Notes under the pieces: generated by a model
Seen by the model: only the letters and a program-made list of their open reading frames with translations
Databases searched by the model: none
Told to the model about the DNA's origin: nothing
In this document: positions 1 through 7,842 of the stretch, piece after piece
Position numbering within the stretch: the first letter of the stretch is position 1
Layout of the letters: each line of letters starts with the position of its first letter
Made by a program: the position numbers and the translations under genes
Assembly (NCBI RefSeq): GCF_000244975.1
Contig: NZ_CM001440.1
Coordinates: 5,344,302 to 5,408,301, forward strand
DNA: 64,000 bases
Reading direction: 5' to 3'
Source of the DNA: Saccharomonospora cyanea NA-134
Lineage (GTDB): Bacteria > Actinomycetota > Actinomycetes > Mycobacteriales > Pseudonocardiaceae

Positions 1-512
1 GCGCCGGAGTGGCGCACTGCCCCGGCTCGAACGCGAAGCTGGCCTCCGGCATCGCCCGGCTGACCGACCTGCGAGCCGCGTCGGTCGCGGTCGGGCTCGG
101 AACCGACGGCCCCGCCAGCAACGACGACCTCGATCTCTGGGAGGAGGTGCAGCTCGCCGCCATGCTCGCGCGACTGTCCACAGCGGACGCCACTGCGGTG
201 GGCGCCGCCGACGCCCTGCTGCTCGCCACCCGGGGCGGCGCGGCCGCTCTCGGCCGCGACGACATCGGCGCTCTCGAAGCGGGCCGGTGGGCCGACCTCG
301 TGCACGTCGACGTCGACGATCCCGCGTTCGCCACCGGGCTGGACGTTCCCGACGAACAACTGCTCGCCAACCTCGTGTGGGCGGCGGGTTCGCGGAAGGT
401 CACCGACGTGTGGGTCGCGGGCGAGCGGGTGGTCGCGGACGGCGAGCCGACCCGCATCGACCGCGCCAAAGCGCAGGCGGACGTGGCCGAAGCCGCCGCC
501 CACCTGCGCTGA
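1..512 (+). CDS. Amidohydrolase, C-terminal part (MtaD/SsnA-like deaminase family)
   Basis: The gene enters from the left edge and only about 169 C-terminal residues are present; the stop is at 510-512. The fragment holds the HCPGSNAKLASG motif and the GTDGPASND motif. In the metal-dependent amidohydrolase superfamily the Asp of the second motif is a metal ligand. The last 70 residues form the small beta-sandwich end typical of these enzymes (GALEAGRWADLV, then VWVAGERVVADG). Best matches in style are methylthioadenosine/S-adenosylhomocysteine deaminases and related aminohydrolases acting on purine-like or guanidino substrates in the cytoplasm. The substrate cannot be fixed from this part. 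The end faces the convergent ABC permease gene 20 nt away. Confidence 0.8.
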   Translation, partial: AGVAHCPGSNAKLASGIARLTDLRAASVAVGLGTDGPASNDDLDLWEEVQLAAMLARLSTADATAVGAADALLLATRGGAAALGRDDIGALEAGRWADLVHVDVDDPAFATGLDVPDEQLLANLVWAAGSRKVTDVWVAGERVVADGEPTRIDRAKAQADVAEAAAHLR

Positions 513-531
513 TCCCCCTTTCCGCAACCCG

Positions 532-1221
532 TCAGGGCACGGCGCGACGCGTCGTCAGGTAGGCGGCACCGGCGAACAGCAAGGTGATCACGGCTGGGTA
601 GCCGGCCTGGAACGCGATGGCGGGCTGGGAGGTGAAGAAGTGTTCGAGCTCGCCCCACCAGTCCTGCCATTCGAACAGCAGCACGAGTCCGACGCCCAGC
701 GCTCCGAAGGCGACCGCCAGCGCCCACACACCCAACTGGTTCCAGCGCTTGAACACGATGCCGACCCAGACGCCGAGGAACGACAACGTCACCAGCGGCA
801 CCGTGTAGGTGAGGAACTGCAGCAGCACGTTGTCGTGGCTCAAAAACGGCAACGCGAGGAACGTGAGCTCGACTCCCCAGCCGTCGGTGGCCTCCTCGAC
901 GAGCTTGCCCGCCGTGAGCAGTGCGCCGTAGCCCGCCGCCTGACCGAGCACCACGAGCGTCGTGGCACCGAAGAACGCCTTCCGCGTCACCGAGAGGCCG
1001 AGGGCGAAGGGGAACATCTGCGTCATCGTCTGGAGGTGGACGACCAGCATGGTGACGTAGAGCGCCATGAGGCCGCCGGTCGCGAACCCCCCGTCGGTGC
1101 CGAACAGCCCGGCGAGCAGGACGTTGCCCAACAGTACGAGAGTGACGATCAACATCGGGAGGACGAGGACCGAGAACGCGTTGACGAGCTGGATCCTCGC
1201 CACCCGCACGAGCTGCCCCAT
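532..1221 (-). CDS. ABC transporter permease (membrane protein)
   Basis: A 229-residue, very hydrophobic protein with about six membrane spans and no soluble domain. It is the membrane partner of the ATPase just upstream: the ATPase stop TGA shares a base with this ATG. An AGGAGG site lies 7 nt before ATG 1221, which favours it over the GTG at 1224. In YtrA-type operons such permeases form small ABC-2-like exporters linked to cell-envelope or antibiotic stress; that role is inferred from the operon. No specific substrate motif is visible. Confidence 0.75.
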   Translation of the reverse strand: MGQLVRVARIQLVNAFSVLVLPMLIVTLVLLGNVLLAGLFGTDGGFATGGLMALYVTMLVVHLQTMTQMFPFALGLSVTRKAFFGATTLVVLGQAAGYGALLTAGKLVEEATDGWGVELTFLALPFLSHDNVLLQFLTYTVPLVTLSFLGVWVGIVFKRWNQLGVWALAVAFGALGVGLVLLFEWQDWWGELEHFFTSQPAIAFQAGYPAVITLLFAGAAYLTTRRAVP

Positions 1222-2120
1222 CACCGGGCCTCCTTACCGTTCGTAGCGCCCGCGAGCGCCCGCTCACGGCCGGCCGTCTGGGTCGCGCGGACCACGAGTT
1301 GCTGGAGTGACACGGGCTCTATCTGGAGGTTCTCCGCCTCCTGCGGCGGGACCGAGCCCTGGATGGTGAGGCGCAGGATCCCGCCGAGCTGCTCCCGGTG
1401 CAGTTCGGTGTGCCCCGCCGCGAACCGCTCCACCTCCTGTGCCGGACCGGTCACCGTGACGGCCTGCGAACGCAGTACCTCGGAGCTGTCGTCCATGAGG
1501 ATGCGCCCGGAGTCGATCACGATGACGTGCTCGATGAGGTCGGCGACCTCGTCGATGAGGTGCGTGGACAGCACGATCGTGCGGGGATGTTCCGCGTAGT
1601 CGGCGAGCAGCCGGTCGTAGAACAACTGCCTGGCCACGGCGTCCAACCCGAGGTACGGCTCGTCGAACAACGTCAGCGGCGCGCGGGCGGCCAGTCCGAT
1701 GATCACGCCGACGGCCGAGAGCTGACCACGGGAGAGCTTCTTGATCCGCTGCTTGGTACGCAGACGGAACTCGTCGACGAGTTCCGCGGCGAAGTCGGCG
1801 TCCCAGTTGGGGAAGACGAGACTCGCGGCCTCGAACGCGTGCCGCACGCGGAAGATGTCCGGGTACTTCTGCGACTCCTTGATGAAGCAGACCTGACGCA
1901 GCACGTCGGCGTTCTCGTACGGCGAGGCTCCGAACACCTCGATGGTGCCGTCGCTTTGCAGGTCCTGGCCGGTGAGCATCCGCATCACCGTGCTCTTGCC
2001 CGCGCCGTTGCGGCCCAGCAGGCCGTGGATGCGGTTCTCCCGCAACTCGAAGGACACGTCGGACACGGCGGTGGTGGAGCCGTAGCGCTTGGTCACCCCC
2101 CGCAGGCTGGCCACGGTCAT
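1221..2120 (-). CDS. ABC transporter ATP-binding protein
   Basis: The 299-residue product has Walker A GRNGAGKST (residues 36-44), an ABC signature of the form LSRGQ near residue 134, and a Walker B followed by DEP near residue 155. It drives transport through the neighbouring permease. ATG 2120 overlaps the TGA of the GntR gene (ATGA), so translation is probably coupled. An open frame continues upstream to 2510, but that part lies over the regulator in another frame and is not credible as protein. The C-terminal 80 residues are an accessory domain without recognisable motifs. Assigned to the YtrB-like class by context. Confidence 0.9.
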   Translation of the reverse strand: MTVASLRGVTKRYGSTTAVSDVSFELRENRIHGLLGRNGAGKSTVMRMLTGQDLQSDGTIEVFGASPYENADVLRQVCFIKESQKYPDIFRVRHAFEAASLVFPNWDADFAAELVDEFRLRTKQRIKKLSRGQLSAVGVIIGLAARAPLTLFDEPYLGLDAVARQLFYDRLLADYAEHPRTIVLSTHLIDEVADLIEHVIVIDSGRILMDDSSEVLRSQAVTVTGPAQEVERFAAGHTELHREQLGGILRLTIQGSVPPQEAENLQIEPVSLQQLVVRATQTAGRERALAGATNGKEAR

Positions 2121-2476
2121 GCGTCGTCCTTCCAGTTGTCGATCATCTTCTTCAGGTCTTCCGCGTCCATCCCCAGTCGGCGAGCCTCGGCGAGCAACGG
2201 CGCGATGAACTTCTCCGCGAACGCGTTGCGGCGCCGCAGCAGCAACGTCTCGCGCGCCCCGGCTGTCACGAACATTCCGACCCCCCTCTTCTTGTAGAGC
2301 AGCCCGTCGGCCACGAGCTTGTTGATGCCGTTCGCGGCCGTCGCGGGATTGATCCGGTGAAACGCGGCGAGCTCGTTGGTGGACGGCGCTCGGCTCTCCT
2401 CCGGCAAGGAGCCGTCGATGATCGCGTCCTCGAGCTGTTCCGCGATCTGGAGGAACAGCGGGCGGCCGTCTTCCAT
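2117..2476 (-). CDS. GntR-family transcriptional regulator, YtrA subfamily
   Basis: A 119-residue protein with an N-terminal winged helix-turn-helix (residues about 3-70: PLFLQIAEQLEDAI, then PSTNELAAFHRINPATAANG) and a short helical tail of about 45 residues. That is the size of the YtrA subgroup, which lacks the large effector domain of other GntR proteins. It is first in an operon with an ABC ATPase and a permease, as is usual for YtrA. ATG 2476 is chosen because GGGGAG precedes it by 4 nt; a GTG at 2500 would start inside the upstream inverted repeat. It probably represses its own operon. Confidence 0.9.
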   Translation of the reverse strand: MEDGRPLFLQIAEQLEDAIIDGSLPEESRAPSTNELAAFHRINPATAANGINKLVADGLLYKKRGVGMFVTAGARETLLLRRRNAFAEKFIAPLLAEARRLGMDAEDLKKMIDNWKDDA

Positions 2477-2496
2477 CAAGCTCCCCGCCCGACGAA

Positions 2497-2542
2497 CCAC
2501 TTTGGTTCATTAGTCATGTGGGTAACCATGTCACCAAAGTGG
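2497..2542. promoter_or_regulatory. Perfect inverted repeat, candidate YtrA operator
   Basis: CCACTTTGGT at 2497-2506 is repeated exactly in inverse at 2533-2542 with a 26-nt spacer, directly before the GntR-ABC operon. On the minus strand the spacer holds a weak promoter-like arrangement (TTGGTG, then TAATGA). Long perfect arms next to a YtrA gene are the expected form of its autoregulatory operator. This is inference from position and symmetry. Confidence 0.55.
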
Positions 2543-2621
2543 GTGAGGAGTCAAGTGACGGGTACGACGCAGTGGCACAGCACCCGTGGTCACGTGGGAG
2601 ATGACGTGGTGAGATGACGCT

Positions 2622-3023
2622 GTGAGCCGCGCCATGGATGGCAGGGAGAAAACCAACCGCCGCATGCTCCGGGCCCGCGACGCCATGGACCGCGACTACG
2701 CGAAGCCGCTGGACGTCCCGGCGCTCGCCCGGATCGCGCACGTGTCCGAAGCGCACTTCACGCGCACCTTCCGGGCCACGTTCGGCGAGACACCGCATCG
2801 ATACCTGCAACGCCGCCGCGTGGAGCGCGCGATGTTCCTGCTCAGGGAGACCGACCGCAGTGTCACGGAGATCTGCTTCGAGGTCGGCTTCGGCAGCCTG
2901 GGCACCTTCAGCCGGACGTTCCGCGACATCGTCGGCCACTCACCCAGGACGTACCGCAGGCAAGCGGCCGCGGCCGTCATCCCGACGTGCTTCATGATGG
3001 CGTGGACACGGCCACGCGACTGA
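2622..3023 (+). CDS. AraC-family transcriptional regulator (DNA-binding domain only)
   Basis: The 133-residue product is essentially one AraC/XylS DNA-binding domain: two helix-turn-helix units (LARIAHVSEAHFTRTFRATF at about residues 35-54, then VTEICFEVGFGSLGTFSRTF at about residues 81-100) followed by the family tail GHSPRTYRR. There is no N-terminal ligand-binding domain, so an effector would have to act differently or the protein acts as a small SoxS/MarA-like activator. The VOC gene follows 61 nt downstream in the same direction, a common pairing that suggests regulation of it. The start could be GTG 2622 or ATG 2634. Confidence 0.85.
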   Translation: MSRAMDGREKTNRRMLRARDAMDRDYAKPLDVPALARIAHVSEAHFTRTFRATFGETPHRYLQRRRVERAMFLLRETDRSVTEICFEVGFGSLGTFSRTFRDIVGHSPRTYRRQAAAAVIPTCFMMAWTRPRD

Positions 3024-3043
3024 CCGATCCAACAGAGCAGTTT

Positions 3044-3058
3044 CGGAGAAGTTCTCCG
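3044..3058. promoter_or_regulatory. 15-bp perfect palindrome, candidate operator
   Basis: CGGAGAAGTTCTCCG is a perfect palindrome around base 3051. It lies where the -35 element of the VOC gene promoter (-10 at 3072-3077) should be. A regulator bound here would block or aid that promoter; the upstream AraC protein is the nearest candidate, although AraC proteins more often bind direct repeats. Confidence 0.4.
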
Positions 3059-3071
3059 GTCGGTCCCGCCG

Positions 3072-3077
3072 TAGCGT
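3072..3077 (+). promoter_or_regulatory. -10 element for leaderless VOC gene
   Basis: TAGCGT ends 7 nt before ATG 3085, the spacing expected when transcription starts at the start codon. Confidence 0.45.
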
Positions 3078-3084
3078 GATGGAC

Positions 3085-3498
3085 ATGTTCAACGCCATCA
3101 CGCAGTCACAGATCTACGTTCTCGACCAGGACGAGGCCCTGGAGTTCTACGTCGGCAAGCTCGGCCTCGAGATCACCGCAGACATCGACATGGGGTTCAT
3201 GCGCTGGCTGACCGTCTGCGTCCCGGGCAACCGTGACCGGCAGATCCTGCTGGAGCAGCCAGGCGCTCCGGCGATGTCCGAGGAGACCGCGCGGCAGGTC
3301 CGTGACCTGGTCACCAAGGGAGCGATGGGGGGCTGGCTCATCCTCAGCACGGACGACTGCCACAAGACCTACGAGACCCTGCGGGAGCGGGGCGTCGAGT
3401 TCACCGAGGAACCCACCGAACGCCCGTACGGAACGGACTGCGGCCTGCGCGATCCCTTCGGCAACCGCATCCGTTTCACACAGTTCAAGAAGTCCTAA
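3085..3498 (+). CDS. VOC-family (glyoxalase/dioxygenase fold) protein
   Basis: A 137-residue single-domain protein of the vicinal oxygen chelate superfamily, with two beta-alpha-beta-beta-beta modules (QSQIYVLDQDEALEFY at the start, then WLILSTDDCHKTYETL). It ends with the usual RDPFGNRIRFTQF strand. Members bind a metal and act on small molecules, as in detoxification or antibiotic binding; the substrate is unknown. ATG 3085 is preferred over ATG 3079 because a TAGCGT -10 element lies 7 nt before it and no ribosome binding site is seen. The last 4 nt overlap the convergent SDR gene. Confidence 0.85.
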   Translation: MFNAITQSQIYVLDQDEALEFYVGKLGLEITADIDMGFMRWLTVCVPGNRDRQILLEQPGAPAMSEETARQVRDLVTKGAMGGWLILSTDDCHKTYETLRERGVEFTEEPTERPYGTDCGLRDPFGNRIRFTQFKKS

Positions 3499-4187
3499 CG
3501 CACCGGCCTCGGCCGGATCGTCAACTCCGTCAGGTGCGCGTCCGGGCTCGCGGTCACGGCGGCCGCCACGGCCGCGGCGACGGACTCCGGGCGCAGGTAC
3601 CTCTCCGGGTCGTACTCGCCACCCTCGTGGTTCACCACGGCCTGCTGCATCTCGGTGTCGGTACGCCCCGGGTACACGCTCGTCACCCGGACACCGTGGC
3701 CTTCCTCCTCGGCCCGCAGCGCGTCGGCGTAGGCGCGGACGGCGAACTTGCTCGCCGCGTACGGCCCCCAGCCCGCGCGGGCGGCGAGCCCCTGGCCCGA
3801 GTTGACGAAGACGACGTGGCCCTTGGCGGCACGCAAGGCGGGCAGTGTCAGCCGCGTCAGTTCGGCCACGGCGACGATGTTGACCTCCAGGTTCTCCCGC
3901 CACACGGCGGCTTCGGACTCCGCCACCGAGCCGAGTTTCGCGACACCCGCCGAGTGCACGAGCACATCGAGGGCGTCGATGCGCTCGCAGGCCTCCCGCA
4001 GCGCCTCGGCGTCGGTGAGGTCCACAGGCCACGGCTCGGCCCCGGGGAGCTCCCGCGCTCGCGCCCGCAGCGCCTCGGCATCCCTGCCACCGAGCAGCAC
4101 CCGGTGGGTGGGGGCGAGGGCGGAGGCCACGGCCGCGCCGATGCCGCGGGTGGCACCTGTGACAAGAGCAAGGGGTCGGTCAGCCAT
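3495..4187 (-). CDS. SDR-family NAD(P)-dependent oxidoreductase
   Basis: The 230-residue protein shows a classical short-chain dehydrogenase: cofactor motif TGATRGIG (10-17), Asn103, catalytic Ser130, Tyr143 and Lys147 in YAASK. R34 and R35-type residues after the second strand (LLGGRD) suggest NADP preference, which is an inference. It follows the group that often carries SDR family annotations without a known substrate. Its 3' end overlaps the VOC gene by 4 nt tail to tail. The ATG is clear because upstream sequence loses family similarity. Confidence 0.9.
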   Translation of the reverse strand: MADRPLALVTGATRGIGAAVASALAPTHRVLLGGRDAEALRARARELPGAEPWPVDLTDAEALREACERIDALDVLVHSAGVAKLGSVAESEAAVWRENLEVNIVAVAELTRLTLPALRAAKGHVVFVNSGQGLAARAGWGPYAASKFAVRAYADALRAEEEGHGVRVTSVYPGRTDTEMQQAVVNHEGGEYDPERYLRPESVAAAVAAAVTASPDAHLTELTIRPRPVR

Positions 4188-4244
4188 GCGTCCACGGTAG
4201 ACGCGTGTGCCGACCGACCCCTCACCGCGTGGGTGTCTCAGGCG

Positions 4245-6347
4245 TCAGAAGCCGATCCGTCCCGAACGTCCCCACCGGCCCTTCTTCCACACCGCGACGA
4301 TCGACGGCCTCGGCTGGGCGGAGCCGCCGTCCGGCCAGTGCGACTCCGGGTTCTCCGGGGTGCCGCCCTCGCCGGGATGCTGCACGGCGACCAGCACGAC
4401 GTCGTAGGTGACCACCGGGCCACACGCCTCCGCGCCGATCGGGACGGTCAGGAACTGCTTGACCTGACCCCTCCTCGGGCCGTCGACCGGCACCGAGAAC
4501 AGCCCGTCGTTCGAGCCGAGCGCGTTGCCGTCCGTGGAGATCCACAGGTTGCCGTACCTGTCGAACGCCACGTTGTCGGGGCAGGAGATCGGGCTCACCT
4601 GGCTCTTGTCGAACCCGCCGAAGTAGGTGTCGGCGGCAGCGGGGTCACCGCACACCAGCAACAGCCGCCACGAGAACGTCGTCGACGCCGCGTCGCCGCG
4701 GTCCTCATCCCACTCCAGCACGTGGCCGTTGCGGTTGCCGTTGCGCGGGTTGGCCTCGTCGGCGGCTCCCTTGCCCGCGGCACCGCGGTCGCTGTTGTTG
4801 GTCAGTGCCGCGTAGACGCGCCCGTTGACGGGGTTCGGTTCGATGTCCTCGGGGCGGTCCATCTTGGTGGCACCCACCTTGTCGGCCGCCAGTCGCGTGA
4901 AGACGTACACCTCCTCGGCGGTCATACCCGGTACGTGCGAGACGTTGCCGCTGGCGAGCGGAATCCACGTTCCCCTGCCGTCGAACTCCCCGTCGGACGG
5001 CAGGGCGCCGCTGCCGTCGATCTCGCTGCTCGGGCTGTCGCCGGTGAACTTCGCGACGTACAGCGTGCCGTCGTCGAGCAGGCGGGAGTTGTGCCTGCGG
5101 GCGTGTGCGCTGCGGCCCGGCTTGTACCTGCCGTTGGAGACGAACTTGTAGATGTAGTCGAAGCGCTCGTCGTCACCGGAGTACACGGCCACCCGGCCGT
5201 CCTTCGTGATCTTGACGTTGGCACCCTCGTGCTTGAACCGCCCCAGCGCGGTGTGCTTGATCGGCTTCGAGTTGGGGTCGTGCGGGTCGATCTCCACGAC
5301 CCAGCCGAACCGGTTGGGCTCGTTGGGTTCCTGCGCGATGTCCCATCGCTTGTCGAACCGCTCCCACTTGCGGTTGGTCGCGGCGCCGCCCATCCCGTAA
5401 CGGCGGAGCCGCTCGGCCTCGACCGGGTCGGTCACCGAGTTCGCGTTGGCGAAGTACTGGTTGAAGTTCTCCTCACCCGACAGCACGGTGCCCCACGGGG
5501 TGACCCCGCCCGCACAGTTGTTCATCGTGCCCCGCACGACGCGCCCCGTCGGGTCGGCCGACGTCTTCAGGTGGTCCGAACCCGCGGCCGGACCACGTAC
5601 CTCGAACTCGGTGTCGAGAGTGATCCGCCGGTTGTACCGGCTCGGCACCACACGCAGGCCGCCTCGCGGATCGCGGACGGTCTGCACCACCGAAAGGCCG
5701 TGCGCCGCCCACGCGATGCGCGCCTGTTCCTCGGTCGGGTTGTCGGGGTCGTAGGTGCCCGCGGGGAACATGTGCGTCTCGGTGGTGTACTCGTGGTTCA
5801 CCACCATGAGGTGACGCCACCCCGAGGAGTCCTGCGGGATGAGGCCGACGAAGTCGTTGTTGTACCCGAACTGCCTGGCCTGCGCCTCGGCGGTCTGGTT
5901 GTGGAAGTCGAACCGGGGAGCACCCGGCAGCACCGGATCGCCCCACCGGATCACGACCTCCTGGTCGTAGCCGTCCGGGATCGTCACCGCGTCGGCGGTG
6001 TTGGGAGCGACCGGGGTGAAGTCGGTACCCGGCACGGGGCGCGACGGCCTGCCGTGGCCGTTCTCCTTGCCACGCCCGGCGAGCGCGGCGGGAACGCCTG
6101 CCTCGGCGGCGGCCGTGCCCGACAACGCCGCGAACCCGGCCGCGGTCGCCGACATCACCGCCGTCGCCTTCAACGCCCCGCGCCGAGACACCACGTTCTT
6201 GGCGATGTCACCGAAGTAGCTGTTGTCGGAGGTGTTGGGCGCGGGGTGCGCGCAGGCGTTGCCACAGCGGTACTCGCACGTGACGGCCGAACGGCCAGGA
6301 CGGTGAGAGCTCAGCAGGGGCAGCAGTCGTCTCGGCTCAGTGGACAC
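4245..6347 (-). CDS. PhoX-family phosphatase (DUF839), Tat-exported
   Basis: The 700-residue product matches the PhoX family of secreted alkaline phosphatases, which use calcium and iron and release phosphate from organic esters outside the membrane. A twin-arginine signal is visible (SRRGALKATAVMSATAAG, about residues 54-71), followed by an Ala-rich cleavage region. As in other actinobacterial PhoX proteins it is preceded by an N-terminal segment of about 50 residues with CEYRCGNACAHPAPN. Long conserved stretches typical of the beta-propeller (NHEYTTE, NNCAGGVTPWGT, EDIEPNPVNGRVYAALTNN) follow. GTG 6347 has GGAGG 4 nt upstream. A PHO-box-like site lies in its promoter region. Confidence 0.9.
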   Translation of the reverse strand: MSTEPRRLLPLLSSHRPGRSAVTCEYRCGNACAHPAPNTSDNSYFGDIAKNVVSRRGALKATAVMSATAAGFAALSGTAAAEAGVPAALAGRGKENGHGRPSRPVPGTDFTPVAPNTADAVTIPDGYDQEVVIRWGDPVLPGAPRFDFHNQTAEAQARQFGYNNDFVGLIPQDSSGWRHLMVVNHEYTTETHMFPAGTYDPDNPTEEQARIAWAAHGLSVVQTVRDPRGGLRVVPSRYNRRITLDTEFEVRGPAAGSDHLKTSADPTGRVVRGTMNNCAGGVTPWGTVLSGEENFNQYFANANSVTDPVEAERLRRYGMGGAATNRKWERFDKRWDIAQEPNEPNRFGWVVEIDPHDPNSKPIKHTALGRFKHEGANVKITKDGRVAVYSGDDERFDYIYKFVSNGRYKPGRSAHARRHNSRLLDDGTLYVAKFTGDSPSSEIDGSGALPSDGEFDGRGTWIPLASGNVSHVPGMTAEEVYVFTRLAADKVGATKMDRPEDIEPNPVNGRVYAALTNNSDRGAAGKGAADEANPRNGNRNGHVLEWDEDRGDAASTTFSWRLLLVCGDPAAADTYFGGFDKSQVSPISCPDNVAFDRYGNLWISTDGNALGSNDGLFSVPVDGPRRGQVKQFLTVPIGAEACGPVVTYDVVLVAVQHPGEGGTPENPESHWPDGGSAQPRPSIVAVWKKGRWGRSGRIGF

Positions 6348-6393
6348 ACGGCCTCCATCACTCGATCAGGGCAAGCTCCGGTGACGTTAGGTG

Positions 6394-6438
6394 TGCAAAG
6401 CAAGCCACGGTATGCCTGACGGTGAACATCAAACAAAC
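6394..6438 (-). promoter_or_regulatory. PHO-box-like site and -10 element upstream of phoX-type gene
   Basis: Reading the minus strand, an 11-nt unit GTTCACCGTCA (6427-6417) follows a weaker 11-nt unit starting GTT (6438-6428). This resembles the direct repeats bound by PhoP in streptomycetes. TAACGT lies 17 nt further on (6399-6394), so the repeats would occupy the -35 region. That fits phosphate-starvation control of the PhoX gene. Confidence 0.4.
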
Positions 6439-6468
6439 GGCCTAAACCTGTTGGTCCACGATCGTGGG

Positions 6469-7665
6469 TCACACGTGCTCGGCGGCCACGGTGGGTTCCG
6501 GCGCGCTCCGTCGGGCCGCGAGCACCCCGCCCGCCAGCACGCACAACACCGCGGCGACGAGGAACGGCGCGTGGTCGTAGGCGAACCACTCCGCGATGTG
6601 CCCGACCAGCGTCGCGGCGGCGGCGCCACCGAGCCAGCGGCAGAAGTTGTAGCCGGCACTGGCCACCGGCCGTGGTGCGTCACTGATCGACATCGCCGTC
6701 CCGGTGAACAGCGTGTTGAGCAGTCCGGACACCAGTCCGCTCGCCACGATCGCGACCACGAGCAACGGCTTGGCGGGAACGAGCATCACCAGCATCAGCA
6801 CCCCGTAGGCGAGCACCGACACCACAGTGGCGTTCGCCTCACCGAACCGCGCGGCCAGCCGAGGAGCCAGCACGACACCGGCCACCGCGACACACACGCC
6901 CCAGCCGAAGAATACGAGCCCGATCGCGACCGCGCCCCATTCGAGAACGAACGGTGACCACGCGAGCACGGTGAAGAACGCCGCCGTGTAGCAGGCCGAG
7001 CCGATCGACACGCGCAGCAGCCCACGGTGGCGCAGGGCTCGCAACGGATCGCTGATTCGGACACGGGGACGCCGCTCGTGCGCGTCCCGCCTCAGGAACA
7101 CCGCGCACAACATCAGGGCGATCGCCATGAGAGCGGCCGTGCCGAAGAACGGGCCGCGCCAGGAGATGTCGCCGAGCACCGCGCCGAGCAGCGGGCCGAC
7201 GGCGAGCCCGAGCCCAAGCGCCGCCTCGTACAACAGGACGGCGCCGGCCTGGCCGCCGGTGGCCGCACCGACGATCACCGAAAGCGCGGTGGCGATGAAG
7301 AACGCGTTGCCGAGTCCCCACACGGCTCGCAGGCCGATGAGTTGTTCGATGTCGCCCGCGAGGCCGCAGGCGAGCGTGGCGAGCACGATCAGGGTGAGGC
7401 CGACGAGCACCGTCCGTTTCGCCCCGAACCGTGCGCTCGACGCGCTGGTGACCAGCATCGCGAGCACCTGGATACCGAGATACGACGAGAACAGCAGGGT
7501 GACCTGCGAGGGCGTGGCGTTCAGCCCCTCGGCGATCGACAGCAGGATCGGGTCGACGAGGCCGATGCCCATGAACGCGATGACAGCCGCGAACGCGGTG
7601 ATCCACACCTGTTTGGGCTGTCCCTTGACCGCGGATAACACGCTGGGGTGGTGACCTGTACTCAC
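6469..7665 (-). CDS. MFS transporter
   Basis: A 398-residue protein with about 12 membrane spans, of the major facilitator superfamily. The loop between spans 2 and 3 carries the conserved ARFGAKRTVLVG motif. Small size and sequence style (VDPILLSIAEGLNATPSQVTLLFSSY) resemble drug or metabolite exporters that run on the proton gradient. The substrate is unknown. It starts with GTG behind a GGGG stretch. It has its own upstream region with a short inverted repeat; PhoX lies 120 nt downstream with its own promoter, so the two are probably not one operon. Confidence 0.85.
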   Translation of the reverse strand: MSTGHHPSVLSAVKGQPKQVWITAFAAVIAFMGIGLVDPILLSIAEGLNATPSQVTLLFSSYLGIQVLAMLVTSASSARFGAKRTVLVGLTLIVLATLACGLAGDIEQLIGLRAVWGLGNAFFIATALSVIVGAATGGQAGAVLLYEAALGLGLAVGPLLGAVLGDISWRGPFFGTAALMAIALMLCAVFLRRDAHERRPRVRISDPLRALRHRGLLRVSIGSACYTAAFFTVLAWSPFVLEWGAVAIGLVFFGWGVCVAVAGVVLAPRLAARFGEANATVVSVLAYGVLMLVMLVPAKPLLVVAIVASGLVSGLLNTLFTGTAMSISDAPRPVASAGYNFCRWLGGAAAATLVGHIAEWFAYDHAPFLVAAVLCVLAGGVLAARRSAPEPTVAAEHV

Positions 7666-7688
7666 TCGCCCCAGGCTAACAAAGTTGC

Positions 7689-7705
7689 TTAGTGATGCTA
7701 ACTAA
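7689..7705. promoter_or_regulatory. Short inverted repeat before MFS gene
   Basis: TTAGT and ACTAA arms are separated by 7 nt, 24 nt upstream of the MFS start in a local AT-rich patch. It could be a repressor site; no regulator gene is adjacent. Confidence 0.25.
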
Positions 7706-7753
7706 AACCGACCGTAGGCTCCCTCACACGACAACCACGGGGACGCCCAGCCT

Positions 7754-7798
7754 CGAAAAGCCGAAGGCCGCCACCGCCTTCCGGCGGCAGCGGCCTTC
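7754..7798 (-). terminator. Rho-independent terminator of ino1
   Basis: A 16-bp stem (7763-7778 with 7783-7798, two non-Watson-Crick positions) closes a TTCC loop. On the minus strand it is followed by GGCTTTTCG. It lies 45 nt past the ino1 stop. Confidence 0.8.
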
Positions 7799-7842
7799 TT
7801 TCGGCCTTCCTTCGGCCTTTTCGGTCCCGGCGCGGGCGCCGC

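Noticed and set aside
3534..6419. 961-residue open frame on the plus strand
   Set aside because: It is antisense to the SDR and PhoX genes, has no family motif and reflects high third-base GC.
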